A stretch of DNA of 7,435 nt from Acidobacteriota bacterium (GTDB taxonomy: Bacteria > Acidobacteriota > Terriglobia > Acidiferrales > UBA7541): the NCBI GenBank assembly GCA_003224195.1, contig QHYP01000147.1, positions 1 to 7,435 of the forward strand, read 5' to 3'. The translations under genes were made by a program, and so were the position numbers. Positions 7,201 through 7,435 of the stretch are shown here, piece by piece. The notes under the pieces were generated by a model. It saw only the letters and a list, made by a program, of their open reading frames with translations, was not told the DNA's origin and searched no databases. How positions within the stretch are numbered: position 1 is the first letter of the stretch; the number at the start of each line of letters is the position of its first letter.

Positions 7201-7435
7201 CCTGCAGCAGCCCGAAAAGACGGCCGAGGTTCTGCAGGACGGCTGGTACAACACGGGCGACATCGCCACCGCCGATGAAGACGGGTTCATCCGCATCACG
7301 GACCGCTTGAGCCGGTTCAGCAAGGTCGGCGGTGAGATGGTTCCTCACATCAAGGTGGAAGAAAAACTTCAGGAACTCATGGACGCGTCCGAACAGGTCT
7401 TTGCGGTCACGGCCATCCCCGACGAGAAGAAAGGC
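4232..7435 (+). CDS. Three-domain LplT-PlsC-acyl-ACP synthetase (lysophospholipid transporter / 2-acylglycerophosphoethanolamine acyltransferase), 3' end outside window
   Basis: This frame runs 1068 codons to the window edge without a stop. Residues ~1-405 form an LplT-like MFS transporter of about a dozen hydrophobic segments: 'QFQGAFNENGLKN' (first helix), 'ALFGPSKYGLLPE' and 'GFFVVPINALIQ' match E. coli LplT closely. Residues ~415-620 are a PlsC-type acyltransferase with NHASMVD (441-447; catalytic H442 and D447) and FPEG (514-517). From ~640 comes an AMP-forming acyl-ACP synthetase like the E. coli Aas C-terminus: P-loop SSGSTGDPKG (782-791), 'GYGCTECSPV' (919-928), 'GWYNTGD' (1004-1010) and 'RFSKVGGEMV' (1028-1037). 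The expected job, inferred from E. coli LplT and Aas, is to flip lysophospholipids across the inner membrane, make acyl-ACP from fatty acid and ATP, and re-acylate the 2-position. The last ~75-80 residues, with the C-terminal catalytic lysine region, are missing. The frame is intact across all three domains, so the fusion is real. It is probably transcribed separately from the his genes; no promoter was identified. Confidence 0.93.
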   Translation, partial: MPDQETNWRRGFWSLIATQFQGAFNENGLKNLVIFLILAMPLKSEEKDSKVLLVGALFSGPFILFSMTGGYLADRFSKRNVTIGTKVFEIAVMLLAILALAQENLHLAMAAVFLASTQAALFGPSKYGLLPEVLPESQLSWGNGILELGTFLAIIAGSLAGASLSDAFRGRQGISGLIFLACSVVGLVTSYSITRVPAADSARKFNPNFLGDLWTQGTLIRRDRVLWLAVLGNTYFWFLGALLQFNIIFYGKSVLQISDTKNGLLQAAVAVGIGVGSFAAGYLSGGKIEYGLIPLGAMGMTVFGFFLSGHGLPFLTVFLLLAALGFAAGFFVVPINALIQHRPEQEKKGGVIGAANLLSFVGIGFASVIYYAATHLAHLGPAAIFFWASAATLAATGYVLYLLPDSLLRLLLWFATHTLYRIDVQGREYVPVRGGALLVPNHASMVDACLMIASSDRPIRFLMFKDSYEHPVIKPFAKILRVIPISSQQRPREMIHSLREAAQVLRDGELVCIFPEGQMTRIGQMLPFRRGMERILKGVDAPIIPVHIDGVWGSIFSFFGGRFLWKLPRKIPYPVRVTFGKPLSPTATSQEARQAVQELGVEAFAHRKRHMKTLPRSFLQTVRRHPFRFAMADGRMPQVRYFDALVKTIFLARRLRSRWRGQEMVGILLPPSIPGALVNLAALLMGKVPVNLNYTSSNESLTACAQQCNLQTVVTSRQFLERVHVQPPAEAIFLEDLAANPRVAERACALLASCLLPARGIETFVGAERRARLDDVATIIFSSGSTGDPKGVILTHYNIASNVEQLNQVVMLNSTDRILGILPFFHSFGFTGTLCLPVALGLGVIYHPNPLDARAIGALVAQYAITLLLATPTFLNTYTRRCAPEDFGSLRFVMAGAEKLPERIAQAFEDHFGIRPLEGYGCTECSPVVALNTLDFRAASFRQVGAKRGSIGHPLPGMSVRIVDPATGRPVPVSEPGLLLVRGPNVMQGYLQQPEKTAEVLQDGWYNTGDIATADEDGFIRITDRLSRFSKVGGEMVPHIKVEEKLQELMDASEQVFAVTAIPDEKKG

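Noticed and set aside
6584..7348. 254-codon open frame on the minus strand
   Set aside because: Antisense to the acyl-ACP synthetase domain, whose P-loop and adenylation motifs on the + strand are unmistakable.

Overview
The window is GC-rich (by eye about 60%), densely packed and coded entirely on the + strand. It holds the 3' part of a histidine biosynthesis operon followed by the first ~93% of one very large membrane-lipid gene. The source looks like an environmental bacterium. Acidobacteriota is my best guess, resting on two points recalled rather than searched: the HisA has the sequence style I associate with that phylum (an 'LIDLDAAM..GSN' strand and a '(T/H)VDxEG' loop in place of the usual T-D-x-x-x-D-G), and fused LplT-PlsC-acyl-ACP synthetase proteins occur there, although also elsewhere, for example in Alphaproteobacteria.

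Layout. Positions 1-206 are the C-terminus of a long-form HisG (ATP phosphoribosyltransferase). hisD (206-1459), hisB (1469-2059), hisH (2056-2661), hisF (2658-3422) and hisA (3419-4108) follow. All junctions overlap by 1 or 4 bases except hisD-hisB, which has a 9-base gap with a strong ribosome binding site, so this is almost certainly one translationally coupled transcript. The genes cover HisG (step 1), HisA (isomerase), HisH/HisF (glutaminase/cyclase pair), HisB (dehydratase only) and HisD (final two oxidations). Genes for HisI/HisE, HisC and a histidinol-phosphate phosphatase are not in the window and must lie upstream of hisG or elsewhere.

A 123-base intergenic gap (4109-4231) carries an imperfect inverted repeat (4159-4189) and no promoter I can defend. 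From 4232 a single frame stays open to the window end (1068 codons). It encodes an LplT-type MFS lysophospholipid transporter, a PlsC-type acyltransferase and an Aas-type acyl-ACP synthetase in one chain, a predicted self-contained system for importing and re-acylating lysophospholipids at the inner membrane. Its last ~75-80 residues lie beyond the window.

I see no mobile element, CRISPR array, tRNA/rRNA or phage gene. The window is mostly ordinary housekeeping DNA. The points worth a second look are the three-domain lipid-repair fusion, the hisF-before-hisA order with a divergent HisA, and the intergenic inverted repeat.
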